Positions 14,397-15,271 of a stretch of 15,271 nt of DNA are shown here, in pieces (the stretch's first letter is position 1; every line of letters starts with the position of its first letter). The DNA comes from an uncultured Collinsella sp. (lineage in GTDB: Bacteria; Actinomycetota; Coriobacteriia; Coriobacteriales; Coriobacteriaceae): the NCBI GenBank assembly GCA_959599615.1, contig CAUGKA010000034.1, positions 1 to 15,271 of the forward strand, written 5' to 3'. Under the pieces are notes generated by a model that was given only the letters and a program-made list of their open reading frames with translations, did not search any database and was not told the DNA's origin. The translations under genes and the position numbers were made by a program.

Positions 14397-14714
14397 ATGG
14401 ATTGCCTGAAGGTATCAAGCAAATCATCGCCCGCGTCCGTTGCCGGCGCCATCGCCGGCATGGTCAAGGATGGTGTACCCGTCAACATCCAGTGTGTCGG
14501 CGCCGGTGCCGTCAACCAGGCTATTAAGGCCGTTGCTATCGCGCGCGGTTTTTTGATTCCAACCGGTTTTGATATTTCCTGCGCGCCCGTGTTCTCCGAC
14601 ATCCTCATTAACGGGGAGTCGCGCACGGCCATCCGCCTTTCTATCTACGTTCACCAGATCAATCGAGCTGCTATGGATAACGTCGTCATGGATGATGTTA
14701 AGCCTGTGGCATAG
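14397..14714 (+). CDS. spoVS: Stage V sporulation protein S (SpoVS), Alba-like
   Basis: A small cytoplasmic protein, probably nucleic-acid binding, with an Alba-like fold. In Bacillus it affects septation and late sporulation, but the family is also found in non-sporulating bacteria. The family core is plain: LKVSSKSSPASVAGAIAG near the N-terminus, VGAGAVNQAIKAVAIARGFL in the middle, then ILINGESRTAIRLSI. At 105 aa it is about 19 residues longer than the 86-aa Bacillus protein, because of a C-terminal tail ending in NVVMDDVKPVA. The ATG at 14397 has AGGAG at 14385-14389, 7 nt upstream. The longer reading frame from a GTG at 14322 would include the palindrome and lacks a ribosome site. It follows the rny-ATPase pair by 74 nt and precedes miaB. 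Confidence 0.95.
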   Translation: MDCLKVSSKSSPASVAGAIAGMVKDGVPVNIQCVGAGAVNQAIKAVAIARGFLIPTGFDISCAPVFSDILINGESRTAIRLSIYVHQINRAAMDNVVMDDVKPVA

Positions 14715-14759
14715 CTTCTGCTTGCCTTGTTTCGCTCCCCATCGTTAGGACTTATGCAC

Positions 14760-15271
14760 ATGGACCAGCGTTCCGTACGCGATATTCTTGCCGGTAAAAC
14801 CTACTTTATCCGCACATTTGGCTGCCAGATGAATCAGCACGACTCCGAGCGTGTGAGCGGTCTGCTTGATTCGTATGGCTGCCTCATGGCGCTCGATCCC
14901 GCGCATGCCGATATCGTTGTCTTCATGACGTGCTGCGTGCGCGAGGCCGCCGATACTCGCCTGTACGGTCAGTGCAATTCCTGCAAAAGCCTGCCGCCTT
15001 CGCCTTCGGGCAAGCGCGTGGTTGCCGTTGGCGGTTGCATCGCGCAGCGCGATGGCGAGGGCCTGCTCACCAACGTCGATAACGTCAATGTCATCTTTGG
15101 CACGCATTCCATTGCACATGTGGCCGAGCTCATTGCCGAGGCGTTTCTTGATGGTAAGCGTCATATCCGCACCAATGAGCATGAGGATACGGATGCCATG
15201 AGCATGCCGTGGCATCGCGAGACTCAGTATCACGCCTGGGTGCCCATCATGACGGGCTGCAATAATTTCTG
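14760..15271 (+). CDS. miaB: tRNA methylthiotransferase MiaB (partial, 3' end beyond window)
   Basis: A radical-SAM enzyme that adds a methylthio group to isopentenyl-adenosine 37 of certain tRNAs. The first 170 codons are present; the window ends inside the second cysteine codon of the CxxxCxxC (MTGCNNFC, C167 first). The MTTase domain shows TFGCQMNQHDSERVSGLL (C22), TCCVREAAD (C58) and GGCIAQRDGE (C93), the three ligands of the second iron-sulfur cluster. GCQMNQHDSE is typical of MiaB rather than RimO. Oddities are Met in place of Asn before the TC motif and an extra CxxC (C72, C75). The ATG at 14760 is preferred because AGGA at 14747-14750 is then 9 nt away; the ATG at 14754 would leave only 3 nt. 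It follows spoVS by 45 nt. Confidence 0.95.
   Translation, partial: MDQRSVRDILAGKTYFIRTFGCQMNQHDSERVSGLLDSYGCLMALDPAHADIVVFMTCCVREAADTRLYGQCNSCKSLPPSPSGKRVVAVGGCIAQRDGEGLLTNVDNVNVIFGTHSIAHVAELIAEAFLDGKRHIRTNEHEDTDAMSMPWHRETQYHAWVPIMTGCNNF

Overview
The window is a gene-dense, GC-rich stretch (roughly 60% G+C by eye) with every recognisable gene on the + strand. The proteins and gene order suggest a Gram-positive-lineage actinobacterium of the class Coriobacteriia, most likely a Collinsella-like gut bacterium. That assignment is an inference from protein flavour and gene order, not a database result. No tRNA, rRNA, CRISPR array, insertion sequence or phage gene is visible.

Layout. (1) Positions 1-264 are a non-coding leader with several short hairpins. 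(2) Positions 265-9317 form a tight seven-gene cluster: rnj (RNase J), ftsK/spoIIIE DNA translocase, a RodZ-like helix-turn-helix membrane protein, yajQ, rimO, pgsA and a stand-alone CinA C-terminal domain (pncC type). Gaps are -1 to 27 nt, and the cluster is closed by a 10-bp hairpin terminator at 9325-9348. (3) recA-recX (9575-11427) has its own near-consensus promoter with a LexA/SOS box between the -35 and -10. (4) A 257-nt gap holds a strong promoter and a structured leader of about 160 nt. It is followed by rny (RNase Y), an unnamed soluble GHKL-type ATPase, spoVS and the first 170 codons of miaB, which is cut by the window end.

How it fits together. The order rnj - ftsK/spoIIIE - rodZ - pgsA - cinA - recA - rny - X - spoVS - miaB closely follows a Bacillus subtilis chromosomal neighbourhood (rnjB, spoIIIE, ymfM, pgsA, cinA, recA, rny, ymdB, spoVS, miaB). 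The two main mRNA-decay nucleases (J and Y), two radical-SAM methylthiotransferases (RimO for ribosomal protein S12, MiaB for tRNA), chromosome segregation, cell shape, phospholipid synthesis and recombination repair are thus grouped here.

The best candidate for something under-described is the GHKL ATPase at 13237-14322. It occupies the slot that ymdB fills in B. subtilis, one base after rny, has all three ATP-binding boxes but no kinase or membrane parts, and has a C-terminal half I do not recognise. Other points of interest are a duplicated AKTTLLPRRHAK motif in the FtsK linker kept identical despite five silent base differences, an 18-bp palindrome before spoVS, the structured rny leader, and an extra CxxC in MiaB.
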